A DNA stretch of 64,000 nt from Symbiodinium natans (taxonomy: Eukaryota; Sar; Dinophyceae; Suessiales; Symbiodiniaceae), in contig CAJNDS010002850.1 in assembly GCA_905221605.1 (NCBI GenBank), positions 178,739 to 242,738 on the forward strand. The letters run 5' to 3'. Every line of letters starts with the position of its first letter. Position 1 is the stretch's first letter. Positions 19,260-32,416 of this stretch are shown piece after piece. The translations under genes were made by a program, and so were the position numbers. The notes under the pieces were generated by a model. The model made no database searches. It was not told where the DNA came from and worked only from the letters and a program-made list of their open reading frames with translations.

Positions 19260-21560
19260 CGAGCAAAAACACCAGCAAACCAAACAGCGCATATACGCGA
19301 GCTGCAACAGAAGGGCGCGGTATCGCTCTGCGAACCCTGAGCCCTGCACCCTAAAGAGTTCAGGGTTGAGTTTGGGCTTTGGGGGGTGAGGTCCGCTCTC
19401 GCCAACCTCTACGTTTTGGCAACGTCCTAGGGGGGCAAAGTGGCTCCGCAGGTTCTTCGTGCCAGCCGGTAAGAGGAAGAGGGGGCTGTTGAGGGGGCTT
19501 TGGAGGTCTGACGACGCCATTGAAGGCACTAGCTTTGTGATGCTCATCTCCCACTGCCGACTTCCTTCTATCGGTGATGCCACTGTACTGCCTACTGGTT
19601 TGCTGAGAGTCGCTGCTGTCCCTCCTACGCGCCTTCCGCCTTCTGTCGTGCATTCGGGCGTCAGTCTGTGCGTTCTCAGAGGGTGTTTCAGGGGTGGCTC
19701 CAACACTCAGGGCTCGGCAGCAGGGTTGGTTGCTCAAAGCCTTTTTGCTCATGGACTCGTTCATGCAGTTGGGCCGCTAGTGCGGAACTGCTGCCTGGCT
19801 ACATGAGACAGGAGCCCTCCACAAGCCCCCTTCAAATCTCCGAAAGAACTGCTGCAAGTCGGACGCATGCCAAACCTCCATCTCCAAAGCTTCTTGCAAG
19901 GCCGAACCAGATGAAGCAAGCCTGCATAAGCCTGCGAATGACCTGCTAGCTACTATTTGATGGCATCTTGGAAAGCCGTCTAACAGCATGCCCTTTTCGA
20001 AACGGCCTAGGTCTTTGCCGTACCGTGTGTTGGAAAGATGTCGACAGAAGTTGATCCAAACATGCAATGCAGACCCATTGCCGCAAGCCGCCTACAATGA
20101 ATGACAGTACCCATCACATGCACAGGCCCATCACATGCACAGTGGCCGAAGGCCACACAATGCAAGATTAACGCCCTCAACCATACTCTCGGCTCTGACA
20201 GCGCCGGACCTTGGGTAAGCAGCGGGCAGCCTTCTGCTGCACAAGTGGACATGCTAGGAAACAGTGCTTCTATGCTTGTCGGTGGATTTGTTGTCCAACA
20301 GTGCTGTGCCCACGAAGTGCCCACTAAGTTCCAGATGATAACGTGAGATTCCAGATGTCAGGAACCGCACTCCTGCCAAAGCTTCTTGGTGTTTTGGCAG
20401 GCTCATGCTTCCCTGGACCAGCCTGCAAGCCGCTCATGCTCTTTCTTGCCTGCTCACGAGAACTGTCGTGAAAAGAACAGTATGAACACCTCTTGAGTCC
20501 CAGTGCGGTGATCTGAAGGTTTGTTCACTATGAATAGATTAGGCGTCCCACGCTCGAACAACTTGAGAACGAAAGGAAAGCTCGGCTTTCGCTGGATTTC
20601 TCAACTTCGGAACGGCGCAGCATCATCACGAACATCTCAACACGTTGTCCCAGCGTTTACCTGTGCTGCCTAGTTCACTTCTAACAAATGTTCGGTGTGA
20701 TGCTGCTGACGGCAAAACTGTACCGTCTACTACTGTACAGCCCGCGGCGGACTTGTCGCGGAGCATGCTACGTTGAGTTTGGCTGACGAGCCTGACAACA
20801 TGACCTCAACAATTAAGATTGAGATCGTGAACTTGACATGTTGCAGGATAACGTGAAAACTTTCTCGGCCATCACCAAATCCCATCCTGTCAGGAAACAA
20901 AAGGCCAGAACACATCCCCTGGCATATATAATTCCTCTACCTTCTTGTTTCCTGATCTATAGCACAAAACCACCTGAAACCTCACTCAGAATCTTGGAGA
21001 GCCATTTGCTTGCCGCTTCCACGTGCGCCCAGGAGAGTCGGCGGCTGGATCGACGAGCTGTCCGTGAACATGCCTTGAGTTTGTGTCTTTCTGTGGGGTC
21101 CGTCTACCAAGCCAAGCTGCTTTCAAAGAGGGGTTCTGTTCAGTATTTCAGGACTCATGACTCATGTCATGCTGGGGCTCCCAGAGCCCAGAACCATTTC
21201 CCATCTCAGACACCAGCTACTTTCTCAGTTGCAGCTTGCTGCTAAGGTGAGACTAGAACTCATGAAGTCTTGAGGGCCTCCTCCGGGGTGGGGGGGGAGG
21301 GGCCTCCGATGGACATGAAGTCAGCAAGTAGAAGACCCATCCCAACAACCGACCGAAACATCAGGTACAAAGCACCAGTGCCAAAATCATGTAGAAGCTT
21401 CTCGCCTTTTCTCAGAGGACGGTTGGATGACTTCTTTTACAAAGGCTCCTCGCTAGGTCCGGACTGCCATCCAGGGTTTTTAGGGTTTAGGGTTAGGACC
21501 CAAAGCACCCAGCACATTACGCACATTAGCCGGAGATGCGGCACAGCAGAAAGGCTTTCC
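19260..21560. other. 2.3 kb without a supported gene
   Basis: Several frames are open on both strands but none is convincing. The least weak is minus 19390-19764, a Pro/Arg-rich frame (GVVRPPKPPQQPPLPL). Isolated telomere-like units occur near 21480. No RNA gene or repeat array was seen. Confidence 0.4.
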
Positions 21561-21569
21561 ATGCTCATA

Positions 21570-23840
21570 GGCATAACATAAGGAAACGAGGATGCTCAGC
21601 TGGGATGCTCTTGGCCTGCTGAGCCATCGAAACGAAGTCGCTCATCGGCTTGTAGATGTTCGTTCCTGTAAAAGCCGTCTTGGTCACAAATTGGCAACTG
21701 CGAGCGCACATCCCAAGCTCCCTAGTGCGGGGACGGTGACAGAAGGCTGGAAGTTCCTGTTCGGTTCCGGTTGTAAACCTAACTTCACATGGGCTGCCAG
21801 AACCCTCGTCCATCCAACAATTAAAGTCAGCTCTCCTGAACCGTGTCGTGAACCAGCCCTTAGCGGCTCTGAACAGCTTAGACCCTGCGATCAAGCGTCG
21901 AAAGGACTCGAAGGTGCTGCGCAACGCGGATTTCTCCTGATGTGCCATGCTTTTGTCTCAGAGTCTTCTGTTCATGCGAGAAATCTTCGGAGGTGCCCTG
22001 ACAGGCAGAGCCTCTTATTGTATGTCAGTATGTCTCAGGGTTCCAGCTAGCCTGAGCAGGCTTCCAAGCAAATGCAAGACAGAGCGCGCGCATCTTGACA
22101 GCGTCCTCTTCAGCCACCTGCTCCCGAAAAGTGGTGCAGCAAATCTCAACAGCGAGCCTTGGATGCACTTGGAAGGTGCAGGGCTGATTCCCACAGCCCT
22201 TGCAGTTAGGTGCCGAACGTTCGTTATTCATCTAGATGTGGAGTTCCAACACCGTCAACGAAAGCAACTGCACAATGAGGTCTCAACAAAACGCTTTGGG
22301 AACCGGACAATGTCCTACATCCTGTGCTAACTCACCAACACTATCAGGGACGACTGAGCCTGGAAGCCTTGCGGCACAGACAACACGCAAGCCTGCCTGA
22401 ACACAACTTGCCTAAATGTCAGGCCTGCATCGGAATGCACCATCCAAGACACTGCAGTGTGCGCGTGCAGGGTTCCAACTTTTTGGCTGTTGCCTGGCGA
22501 AGGCCAGGATGGAGGTGCAGAACACATGGATGCAGAGGCCGAGTGCACAAGCTTCGAAAGTTGGAATAGCCCACAGCAGCCAACTTTCTTCCAAACTCCC
22601 GCAGGCTCACGATACCCGGCGTGTGAACGACCGGCCTCCCTGAAAGCAGATCTCCAAAGAGCCCTGATCCTGAAGGTTGCTTAAATCTATATAAACTCCT
22701 CTGAAACACCGGCGGAAGCCCGACACAGAAGCGCTGATGTCACACGGAGCTCGCTGACTCTAAAACCAGCCCATAGCCTGCTGAGCTTTCTTGAGTCCTC
22801 GGATGAAGTTTGTAAGGTGGGCCTTCATCTAAGCACGGGACTCATGAGGGGGGCTTGCGGCTTTCTTGCACCTTTAGACTTCTAGATGAGGTGGGAGTGG
22901 AGCTCGGAGTGTGGGCGGCCTGCTCGCATCAGACACGCACCTTGACCGAGCAACGAAGCCACACGTAAACCAGCAAGCACGCCTTGAGGCCCTTGCAACC
23001 CAAGGGAACCCTTTACGTCTATGGCTTCAGCCACGAAACCGTTTGCTTGCCCTTCGAGGTCCTTGATGTCATCTTCGAGCTCCTCCAAAGCACACCGCAT
23101 GGGGCTTATGGTTCATATATACCTTAATCAGAATTTATGGTATGATAGGGTATATGACCCCAATTTTAAGGTTCATTTCAGCGAAGATGGCCGTTTGCGG
23201 TCTGCGGCAGGTCCTTGATTTCGTCCTTGAGGTCATCCACCTGCTCCCTCGCTTCTTCGACGACTTCCCAGGTGGAGTCGTTGTCTTCGTCACCTCCATC
23301 AGCATCGTGCAATCCACAAGTCACGTCTGGGTCGTTATCTGCCACAAAGTCTGGAACCAAGTCCTAACCTACCAGCCATCACAAGTATGCGAGGGGTCAC
23401 ATACAAACCCGCACTTTCGGCAATCTGCACATCCCCTGAAACAGAGCAGCAAAAACGAACTGCTGAACGAGCGACTTGTGCTGAGGTTGCTCTTGGAAGG
23501 AGTCTTGCGAGCTTGCTTTAACTCCGTCTCTTTCTTCGTAAGCTCAGCCTGGATGCCGAGACACCAGTCTAACCGAGTCTAGCTTGACGTGAGGGTTCAC
23601 GACAATAGGGAACCCCTAGTATAGACCCCCAACAACTAGTAGGATTCCTTTAGAATAAGGAGCCCAATAAGGTACCCCCATCTTCGTAGAGCCCCCCATG
23701 TGGCACCATAAAGTGCCAGAGAACACTTTCTGGAGTCTCAAGATATTTTTCCATTGCGTCATTTTGCTCTCTCGGAAGCCTTCTTGTTCTTGAGCTCTTT
23801 CTTCTTGCTTCTTTTCGTCTCGTCAATCTCCTCCAGGCCA
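21570..23840 (-). CDS. Multi-exon coiled-coil protein gene, family unknown
   Basis: Minus-strand exon-like frames in series: 23770-23837 (LEEIDETKRSKKKELKNKKA), about 23450-23575 (IQAELTKKETELKQARKT), 23180-23345 (DNDSTWEVVEEAREQVDDLK), 23010-23100 (ALEELEDDIKDLEGQANGF), about 22050-22185 (RLAVEICCTTFREQVAEEDA) and 21590-21665 (NIYKPMSDFVSMAQQAKSI). The two central exons resemble each other (VDDLKDEIKDLPQTANG and LEDDIKDLEGQANG), which suggests an internal exon duplication. Heptad-like spacing of Leu/Val with Glu/Lys indicates coiled coil. Splice sites were not fixed, and the last two exons may belong to another gene. A family D foldback lies in an intron at 23593-23696. No catalytic domain is visible. 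Confidence 0.4.
23593..23696 (-). mobile_element. Foldback element, family D, copy 3
   Basis: Its complement contains TACGAAGATGGGGG, TACCTTATTGGG, GGAATCCTACTAG and GGGGGTCTATACTAGGGG in the same order as copies 1 and 2. It is 18 kb from the others, so this is a dispersed family and not a local duplication. Confidence 0.6.
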
Positions 23841-24859
23841 AAAAAACACGGCAAGCACAAGAAGTTAGAAGCTCACAGGTGAGTGACTCAACCCAAGTCT
23901 GTTGACTGTCATCTCCTGCGTGTCACATTCCTCGAGTTCGAAGGCCTTCTGCTGAACCACTGAGACCAGGTCCTGGCCGCGAGCATAAGTCTGAGCTTTG
24001 CCCCTTAGGATGTATAGTTTTAGGAATTCGCCCTAAAGCCTGACCCAAACCCTAAACTCTCTACCCCAGCTAGGGCATGCCAAGAATCCTTTTCTCATGA
24101 CGACTCCTTCCAGCCTCCCCTGCCACCGCCCTCTCCGCTCCCCCTCCCCCTCCCTGGTCACTACCTCCCTCAAGCTGCAACCTCTGCTCACTCCCTGCGG
24201 CCTCCCGAGCTTTGGTTTGAAAGGCCCTGTTTCTCGTTTCGGTCAGAGCACCTGTCTCCAAACAGCCACTGAAGCTGCTCAGCCGCGAGGGTCGAAAGAA
24301 GCCCCAAACGTGCCCATAGGCGAACGAATTTGTCCAGGACACAGTCGGGCATTTCTTCCCACTTTCACGGCTGAAGAGTGTTGCTTCAGCCGGAGGCTCT
24401 TGAATAGGACCTGCCTACTCTGCAACATAGTGCTGCTCCGAACCGAGGAAGCGGGCTGAGGAAGGAAGCACACACACACACAGAGACGGCAGTAGACGAC
24501 AGACAGACTCTGCTCAGACCTGACGAAGGTGCACCCCTTCAAGAACTGACAGAAACAAGTGAGGCAACAAACGACGTGGTCAAGATACAAGCCTGTCTTT
24601 CAACGACGGTGGATGAATGAAGCGTTCATGCGTTGTGTACGGTACAGCCGCTGGCGGCAACCAGCAAATCAACTGGGCATGTACTGGAAGGAGAATGACA
24701 CATGGAGACATGAGCGTCCAGTGTGCTGGTTCAGCCGTATGCTTTCGTGACTTGTTGAGACATGTCCAGCATTCCATCCAGCATTTTTCATGTGAATGTG
24801 CCGAAACACAGATGTGCATGCATCCAGCACACGCAGGAAGGAAATATGTGCGACTTCAT

Positions 24860-25805
24860 GATGCCCAAGTCATGCTTCCAGCCTTCTTTAGTTCTGTGAC
24901 CTTTTCGTTGTCCATCTCATCCACGGCCTCGCAAATACCTGCGCATTTTCACATACACGTCTTCATCACATACGCACATAAAACGCAGCATAGGGTCGTT
25001 TCACAGAACATGTACCAGTGTTCAATCAGAACCCTTGCGGAGAGGTAGAAGCGCTCAAGAAAAGAACTTGAGGAGTTTTGAAAACTTGGCGCTTTCAGCA
25101 TGGCCAGACCTACACATCACGCGTACAACGAGCAGCTTATGGGCTGAGGTGAAGATTCCTTGTGTAGGGAGGTCAACGAAGGGCAGACGCGCACGCTCTG
25201 CAGTGATACCGGCGGACAGGATGGGCTTGCAAACGTCCTCGGGCTCACCCATGATGGACACAGCCCTAAACAGCCAGGTATGAAACTCTTGCTCGAGTTT
25301 CTTTAATTCCTCTACACGGTCTACACGATGACGATCGCTCAGGCCTACGCTGTCTGTAGCTGCTCAGTCTGGGCTAACTTCAAGACTTTTCAATCTTGCT
25401 TCACACATCCTAGATCCTTTCCGCAGGGAGTCTGGACACTCACCGTCTACCCCTACGGGCAATCTAAACCTGTGTCTCTATCCCTCAACACGACGTGGCC
25501 AACGATCAATGTCCTCTGGATCAAGGCGTTGCACCGTAGCTTCATACTTCAACCTTGGACGATGAGGACGGAACAGCTTCCAGCGGCTTCCATGACCGGA
25601 GAAGTGCTTCACACTACAGTTTGCGCTTTTTACTTTGAACCTCTTGCAAGCCTTTTGACAACTCCAATAGCACGTGCTTCATACCAGGCCGCAACAGGGT
25701 CTCTGAAGACTTAAGCGTGCCCAGGGGCAGAGTCTGCATGTCCTCCTCCGGCAGATCCTTGCAAGGCAACGCCCTTGCTCTTCGGTTCGGTTCAACATTG
25801 CGCAA
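24860..25805 (-). CDS. Multi-exon gene with helical, acidic segments, family unknown
   Basis: The clearest exon is about 25097-25345: DRVEELKKLEQEFHTWLFRA, then SIMGEPEDVCKPILSAGITA, then RLPFVDLPTQGIFTSAHKLL. Upstream on the same strand are 25660-25805 (DLPEEDMQTLPLGTLKSSET and MKHVLLELSKGLQEVQSKKR) and about 25500-25580 (KYEATVQRLDPEDIDRWPRR). Downstream is about 24900-24960 (ICEAVDEMDNEKVTELKK). All use G/C-ending codons and read as soluble helical protein. I do not recognise the family. 23850-24860 holds weak frames only, and 25800-26300 carries CACA-rich low-complexity sequence. Confidence 0.45.
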
Positions 25806-26784
25806 ACATTGTACGCATTTTAACCACTATGCACGGCGGACTCGACAAATGTGCAGCATGTATTGCTGCATTCAATCGCACCCCCATCAACATGTAAGCG
25901 TGATGCACAAGATGCACTTGCACACACACATGCACGACATAAACAATGACGGCAAGATGCATGCCGAGAACGTACACACGCATGCACTTTGTGTCAGGTG
26001 TCCCCTATCGGAGTTTTGCCATGCACAGCATCGGCAAGACGACTACACTTTTGAAAGCGGGGCGTTACACGTACCAATGAGCAAATTGCACTCTAGAAAC
26101 TTGTATGAAACTATCCTGCCTTGTACTCAAGATGCCGCTGCTTCAAGAGCTTCTTCAGAACAACCTCCAACTTGCACATACAGCCGCGTGGAACAGACAT
26201 GCACAGACAAGGTGAAGGGTTCCGACTGGAACCCTTGTTTGGTTGTTGTTCTTCACTGTGAGCTGCGTTGCTGCGTTACGTTGTACAAGATGCCTTGATG
26301 GCTACGTCCGCGCCTCAGGAAGCATGCTTCAGATTCAGCAACAGTTCAAAGCATATGCTCAAACAACACACCGTTCCCGCAGGCGAAGCAAAGTCCGGAC
26401 CAAAGGTACCCCATGAGCTAAAACAACGGCGATAGGCCGTCCCTGCACTCATATTCCAAATGGCCCGCAACCTCCATGGTAGCAAGCACGATCTTGGTGG
26501 CAAGCACGATCTTACACTCGGAACCTGCAACAAATCACCGGCCTTGGCTTTGGAGATCTTGGACGTGCCTGCACAGCAGGTCGTTTTTTGCAATGACAAG
26601 CTTCATCATCATTCAACATTCTACCATGCACTCTCTTAGGCTGTGCAAGGACATGTCCATGATGGGCAAACTATGACTATAACTAGCTTTGCGTCAGTCC
26701 CTGCGCATACAACCCTTACTCACAAACCCCAATACATGTCTCAAGCACCACTCGAGGCCCTGAATCCGCAGCGTTTCAAACCCC

Positions 26785-29700
26785 TCAGCCTCCTGGAAGC
26801 GGGTCCATGATCTGATCCTTCAGGCTGTTGGTAAAGGTGACCATGCTGTGCACCATGCAGCATAGGTCCTCGCACAGACACGGTGGTGACAAGACGCTGT
26901 GGATCGTTTCTTTATGTTCAAGCGTACCACATCCTACAGGACAATATTCGGCGCACGCATCATGGCATGCCCAAACTGGCTGTCCTGTTCGATGACACTG
27001 CTGTGCTGCAGCTGCTTCGTAAGCCGGCTTAAAGTCTGCAACTGCTGCATCAAAAGCCTCGCGTCCGTGGTGCCAAACTGTTCCAGGAAGTGGCCCTGCT
27101 GATCGCCGATCTTCTCCAACTGCTTCGCTTGATTCAGACACATCTTCGAGAGGTTGCCGCAAGTCTGTTTGAACGCATCCTCACCCTGATCAAAGTCACT
27201 TTTGGCTGCGAAGAAGGCTGCCTCACTCTGTTTGCACAGGGTCTCAAGCGCCAGAACCGTTCCTTCTGCATTGTCCAGAGCCGCTTCCAGTATCCCCACC
27301 TCCTCCTGCATCTCTGCCACCATACCTGCAAACAGCTCCTGCAGCTTGCTTTGATCGTTCCTCATGCCCTTCTCGGCGATTTTGCTGGCCCTGGTGATGC
27401 TTTGTACCTGATCCCTGTACAGCCGTGTCACGGCTTTTGTCTCCTCGGTGCTCTTTGCTCTCATCTCCCTCTCTTGGGATTTGACCATGGCAAGTCTGCT
27501 CTCCAACACGCATTTCTCCATGTTGACATAGCTGGCCAATCGGTCAAAGTGAGAAGTCAAGTCTTCAGTATTCACGGGCCGAAGAAGGTCCACAACAGAC
27601 TCACCGCAGGCCTTACTGCTCTGTCCGCCATTTGCTGCCTTCACCAGCGGCATAAGATGTCCTTCAATCTGAGGGGATGGCGTGTCTTCCACATGCACGA
27701 AGAAGGCACACATAGATCTGTTCGCTGCCGCGGCATCAGCATGTACACGAGATGCCATTGCGACTGCCGCATTCATGTCGTCGATGCTGGTCAGCCCGTC
27801 GCTAAGAAACACGACAAAGATACGAGCGAAAGTTGGTTCGCCCGCGACGCGCTCCTGACCACAAAGACTTGATGGGCAACATATCGGAACAAGCTTATCA
27901 GACTGCTCTGTGCAGGAAGAAACTGCGCAGTAGCTCCTGAACTGCCTTCCACGCAGGTGCATATGCTGTTTGCCAATCTGGGGTCACCTTTCTCAAAGTA
28001 CCGACCTTGAAAACCGACACAAAGGGCGACTTACATGAAAGTGCAAGAACCCTGCACTTGCAGAACAGCTCAAGGTACGACATGCAAGCTCTGCCGACCC
28101 CTGCGTGCCCAATGCTGTATGGTAGTGGTATTCACACACGGGTGCCGGCCCAATGCGAAGCACGAAATCTAAGCTGCTGGGCTCAAGCGTTCTTGCACAT
28201 TGCCAAAATGGCCGGGTCGCAATGTCAGTCGTGATCGGGGCTGCCTTCACAAGGGCTGTGGCTTGAACGTCGAAGGTTACCACACTCACCTTGTCCTGCA
28301 GCATTGACAGGTACAACAAGCGCAAGGCATCATGGATGCCAGCCCATCCTAGCAGAAGAACTGCTGATGTCTTATCATATTTCTTTTCAACACATCGCTC
28401 CACACGCACGTCGCCATGCCAAACGGTCCACGCGGTCCTGTGAGCCCTTAGCAACGCAAGCTTTTTGAAAAGCATCGACAGCACGAAGCAATGATCTCCA
28501 GCGGCGTCCGTCCATGCTTCCACTTTTGTCTACCACGAGGATGATGTGATTGATGTTCAGCGAGTCCAGGTTCCTTCAGCATCACTCAGTCGGGTATGCA
28601 CACAAGATTACAACATACCGCAGCCACCCGCATTCCACATATTGATATCGTTGATACGTGTTGATCAAAAGTCTTGCTGAAACATCTGATAGATTCAGGA
28701 GTTGCTTCTGGAGCTCCAAGGTTTTGTCCTGGCAGAGGTCAATGGGCGCCTTGCTTTTGGCCTGCTCCTTCTCCGCCCTTGCTCTCAGGTCCTTTCAGAA
28801 AAATCTCTTGGGGTGATAACTCGCATTAGCCGCCGACACAGGTCACGGAACAGCGCTCCTCCAACTGCTTCTCCAGCTGCAACTTCCGCTCCTTGTGGCT
28901 GCGCAGGAGGTCCTCCCGGGAGATGTTTTCCCGCGTTTGCAGCTGTTCCAGCTCCTTCTTCTTGGCATCGAGGCTGCCTGCATCATTTGGGAAAAGATGC
29001 ACCCAGCAATACGCAGTCTCCTTGAAAATGCAACTAAGCAAAAAACATCAACCCACGCGCCACTGATTGCTGTCCCGCTGCTCTTTGTTCTCTGGCGATG
29101 CTCCTTGGCATGTTCCAAGCGGGTCTTGTGCGAATTCATCTCAGCCTCTGCCACCCATACAAGAGCTTGCTTCTCACCGCGCTTCAAGTGGACCTTGTTC
29201 TGCTCCTCTGCAAGGCGGCTGTGCATCTCCAAAGTCTCCGCCAAGTTGGCGAGGATGTCAGACGTACACAGCTGCTTGGACACAGCCTGGATTGCGATCA
29301 TGAGGCTCTCTCGGTGCTCTGCGCTGCTGATCTTGGACAGCGTCTGCTCAGTCTCAACCAGGTCTGCCAGCACCCCATCCAGACGCTGTAGCTCTTGTTG
29401 GACGAACTTGCTGTTAAAGCTAACATTGCTCCCAGCATTTCCAGAGCCTCCCAAGCAAAAGAAGGAAGCAGTCCTCAAGCTCACTTCACACGCACACGAC
29501 CCTTGGCTCTGGAACCCTGCGCACCTGCGATGTCAAAAATCTTGTCGATCCTCTGGTACAGATCCGTCACAGCTTGAACAAGGTTTCCGCATTGGTGACC
29601 TCCCTTGCCAATGGCCAGCACAAGTTCGAAGTGCCTGCCTGCGCAGACTGAATAGGTGGCGTGGCAGCTGGATTGCTAGTACAACAAGTGTTGACCTTCG

Positions 29701-30440
29701 AGCTCAAGGGAAAACTTGAGGGCAGCAATCAACAACATGAACGAGGTTCTAGGAACAGTCCTACACAATATCCCCCTTCCCTGTTACTTGTGTTCATTCG
29801 CAATTCACGCCCTACCCCTGAAGAAAACCACAACCATCCCAATCCCAGCTGGCGTTCGCGCGCGTCGATCATGTCCAGGAGACCATTGTGACACCCTTTT
29901 GACTTGTCATCCACGCAACTGAGCATGTTCTTGGTGGCCTTACTTGGACTGCACAGCTGAGGGACGAGGAGAGGCTGCACCCAGAGCTGAGCTCAGGTCT
30001 CGTACCGTGTAAGCGGTGGGCTCTGACATCTGCCCCTGGAAGCTCAATATTGAACCGTAAACCGACAAACTCCCTATCCTGAACTTGCTGCTGCGAGCTG
30101 CATCACGGACCAGCTCAGCCACTTCGCATGCTTCCTGCAAGTCGGAGGATGCCATCTCAGACGGAAGGTTCAAGGCATAATGTTGTTCAGATTTCTGCGG
30201 GAAGTTGGAATGAACCTGGTGACTTGCTCTCGCGCATCTGTCCAGTCGTGGCAAAGGCAGTTTAAGAACCGAGAAACTGTGGCATCAACATGCAAAAAGC
30301 AAAACGTATCATCCTGCCACGGCCTAGCACCCTGCCAACTGCTAGCGCTTCGAAGGCTCCGCCGACTTTTACAAGAATCCGTAAAGAATGGAACTGGGCA
30401 CTGTCAAGTTCGACCTCATAAACGAGTTCACAAGCGCATT
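26785..30440 (-). CDS. Von Willebrand factor A domain protein with flanking coiled coils
   Basis: At least seven minus-strand exons. N-terminal part: about 30290-30440 (ELVYEVELDSAQFHSLRILV), 29970-30155 (MASSDLQEACEVAELVRDA), 29110-29450 (a long coiled coil with FVQQELQRLDGVLADLVETE), 28826-28990 (DAKKKELEQLQTRENISRED) and 28700-28800 (LRARAEKEQAKSKAPIDLCQ). The vWA domain follows: IILVVDKSGSMDGRRWRSLL carries the MIDAS DxSxS, next VSVVTFDVQATAL, next DWQTAYAPAWKAVQELL, next ARIFVVFLSDGLTS. The C-terminal part (26934-27900) is a 250-residue coiled coil. One intron (about 28298-28440) is bounded by a repeated CAGGAC, so its exact ends are ambiguous. vWA domains bind protein ligands through a metal; with coiled coils this suggests a cytosolic scaffold. 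The final exon probably ends at 26785. Confidence 0.6.
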
Positions 30441-30459
30441 GCGAAGCCGTGATCTCCAA

Positions 30460-32410
30460 ACCTGTTGACGACGTTGCCTTTGCAAAAGGTGCCTCAGTCC
30501 TTGCTTGCAGCAGGCAGATCGTGGCACCTCACGCAAGCAACAACATCTTGATCCTATGGCAGTTCGGAGCTTAGGCAATGACATCGCGGGACGGAGGTCT
30601 TCGGTTTTCTGCTAGTTCTCTTTCTTCAATCGACTTCTCTTAAATCTCAGAACATTCTGAAATTCACCTCCTGACACTGCACCAACACATCATTTTTGCC
30701 AGTGAAGTCCAAAATGCAGTGACGAGGTTGTATCAAGCCCCGTTTCTTGAAGACTTCCCTGCCTTTGAGCGAGAGTTTGGATCCCCTCGGCGGTCAGCTT
30801 CATCGCGGCACTCCCTGCACACAATGCTGGCGTGACTCAACAGTGAACAGAAGCCGCCCAAGAACAATCTACAACGGGATTGCCTTGGCACATGGGTCAA
30901 CCTAAGCCTCTGCCAAGTAATGATGAGCCGAGGCACGATCACGTTGCTCCTGCGCATCGTAAAACTCCGCTGCCTCTGGAACAGGTTCAGCTTGAGTTGC
31001 TTGAGCACCTGGAAGGCCAACGTCAGCTCCGTCGAAAAACCAAGCATTGTCGAGGGCGGTTCCTGACACTGCTGCCATGGCTCTTCGAAGTACTCTCTAA
31101 ACTACAGATAGCACTCGCGACAACAAACGGCTGCGAGTTGCAAATGCTCCGCATTTCACACTGGCTAAACGCAACTCGTCGCCACAGAAAAGCGGATACG
31201 GAGACGCTTCCTCGTCTGGTTGAATCCATCGTAGCCCCACATGCACCATGCCAGCGGTGCACATCCAAGTTTCGGCCACACAACCATACCGAAAATGGTT
31301 TTAAACGTTTAACTGAAATGGGACAGTGCTGCGCAAAACACAGTGGTTTAGCCGTGCCTTGGTTTGTCCGGGCGTGGTTACAGAAACGATGGTGGCCTAA
31401 AACATAATGTTGCACCCGCTTTAGTATCGTTGACCGCTATTCTAGGAAGTTCCGGAAAAACTATAGAAGGGGTACCCCGATTGCCAAGGGTTACCCGCAA
31501 TTATGCGTAGTTCGCGGCCCGGGATGAAGGGGCCGGGCCAAGAAGCCAAAACCGAAAACAAAATTTCGGACTTTTCTAGAGTCCGGCTTTACATAAATTC
31601 CTTTTGCTTTTCATTACGAAACAGGCCCAAACAATTTTCCAAGGGAGTAGTAAGAAGCCCACGAGCTGCCCTTAATCGCTTTCGTAGATTGGTTCGGTTA
31701 CCCGCATTAATCCGCAGCTCCCCTGCCCGGGGAGCCAAAACAAACCTGGAAAGCTTAGACCGTCAAGCTTCAAGGCTTCCCCTCAACCCTCGACCCCTAC
31801 CTGCCTTGCCAAGACCCCGTCCCTGTTTATGTAGAACACGCAAAAAGCCCAAAATTGTGCGGGAGGGGGTGGGGACCCCTGGATACTAAAGCGAGCACAA
31901 CTCTGAAACCCTGGGTTTGTGCGGTCCACTACGCAGCCAACTTCTTTGGCGTCAAGTGGGTTTGAACTACAAAGAGAGAAGATATTTAGGATCACGAAGA
32001 TTGGATCAAACAGATGGGTAGACCAGGAAAGAGACCCTGGCATGCCCCATGATCAGCAGCATTCAACAGCATAGCCTTTTCCGGTAGAACGTCAGGGTGC
32101 CACGTCCCAAACCCTCACTCACAACTGCCGGAGAGGCTTCGCAGGTGAATCTTGTTTTGTGCAGCCGGTGAGGCGCTGGCTGCCGAAGCTAGGATGGAGG
32201 ACTTCTGTTCAGGATTCAGTTGCACATCCAGCTGAATAAAGGTCCCTTAAGTACCCAAAACCTCATGGGATGTGAGATTGGCGATGTGGCCTGTGCAAGT
32301 CTTTCGTCCGGCAGATTGCTGGACCAAAGTTTGCCTTCGATGCCACGATCCGCATACCAAGGGAGCATCGGCTGTTGCAGGGCGCCTCAAAAGGCAGCCT
32401 CTTTGCGCCA
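30460..32410. other. 2 kb with weak coding signal and a direct repeat
   Basis: About 30900-31050 on the minus strand has a coding-like frame (ELTLAFQVLKQLKLNLFQRQ) that may be a 5' exon of the vWA gene. 31491-31525 and 31696-31738 are diverged direct repeats about 205 bases apart (GGTTACCCGCA, then GGCCCGGG or GCCCGGGG), perhaps ends of a small element. The rest shows no gene. Confidence 0.35.
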
Positions 32411-32416
32411 TAGCAA

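Noticed and set aside
25717-26298. 193-codon plus-strand open frame, His/Cys/Met-rich
   Set aside because: Driven by CACACATGCA-type low-complexity sequence; no domain and no exon-like codon use.
27090-27872. 260-codon plus-strand open frame
   Set aside because: It is the antisense of the coiled-coil and vWA exons, whose motifs are unambiguous on the minus strand.
28895-29719. 274-codon plus-strand open frame
   Set aside because: Antisense of the minus-strand coiled-coil exons of the vWA gene.
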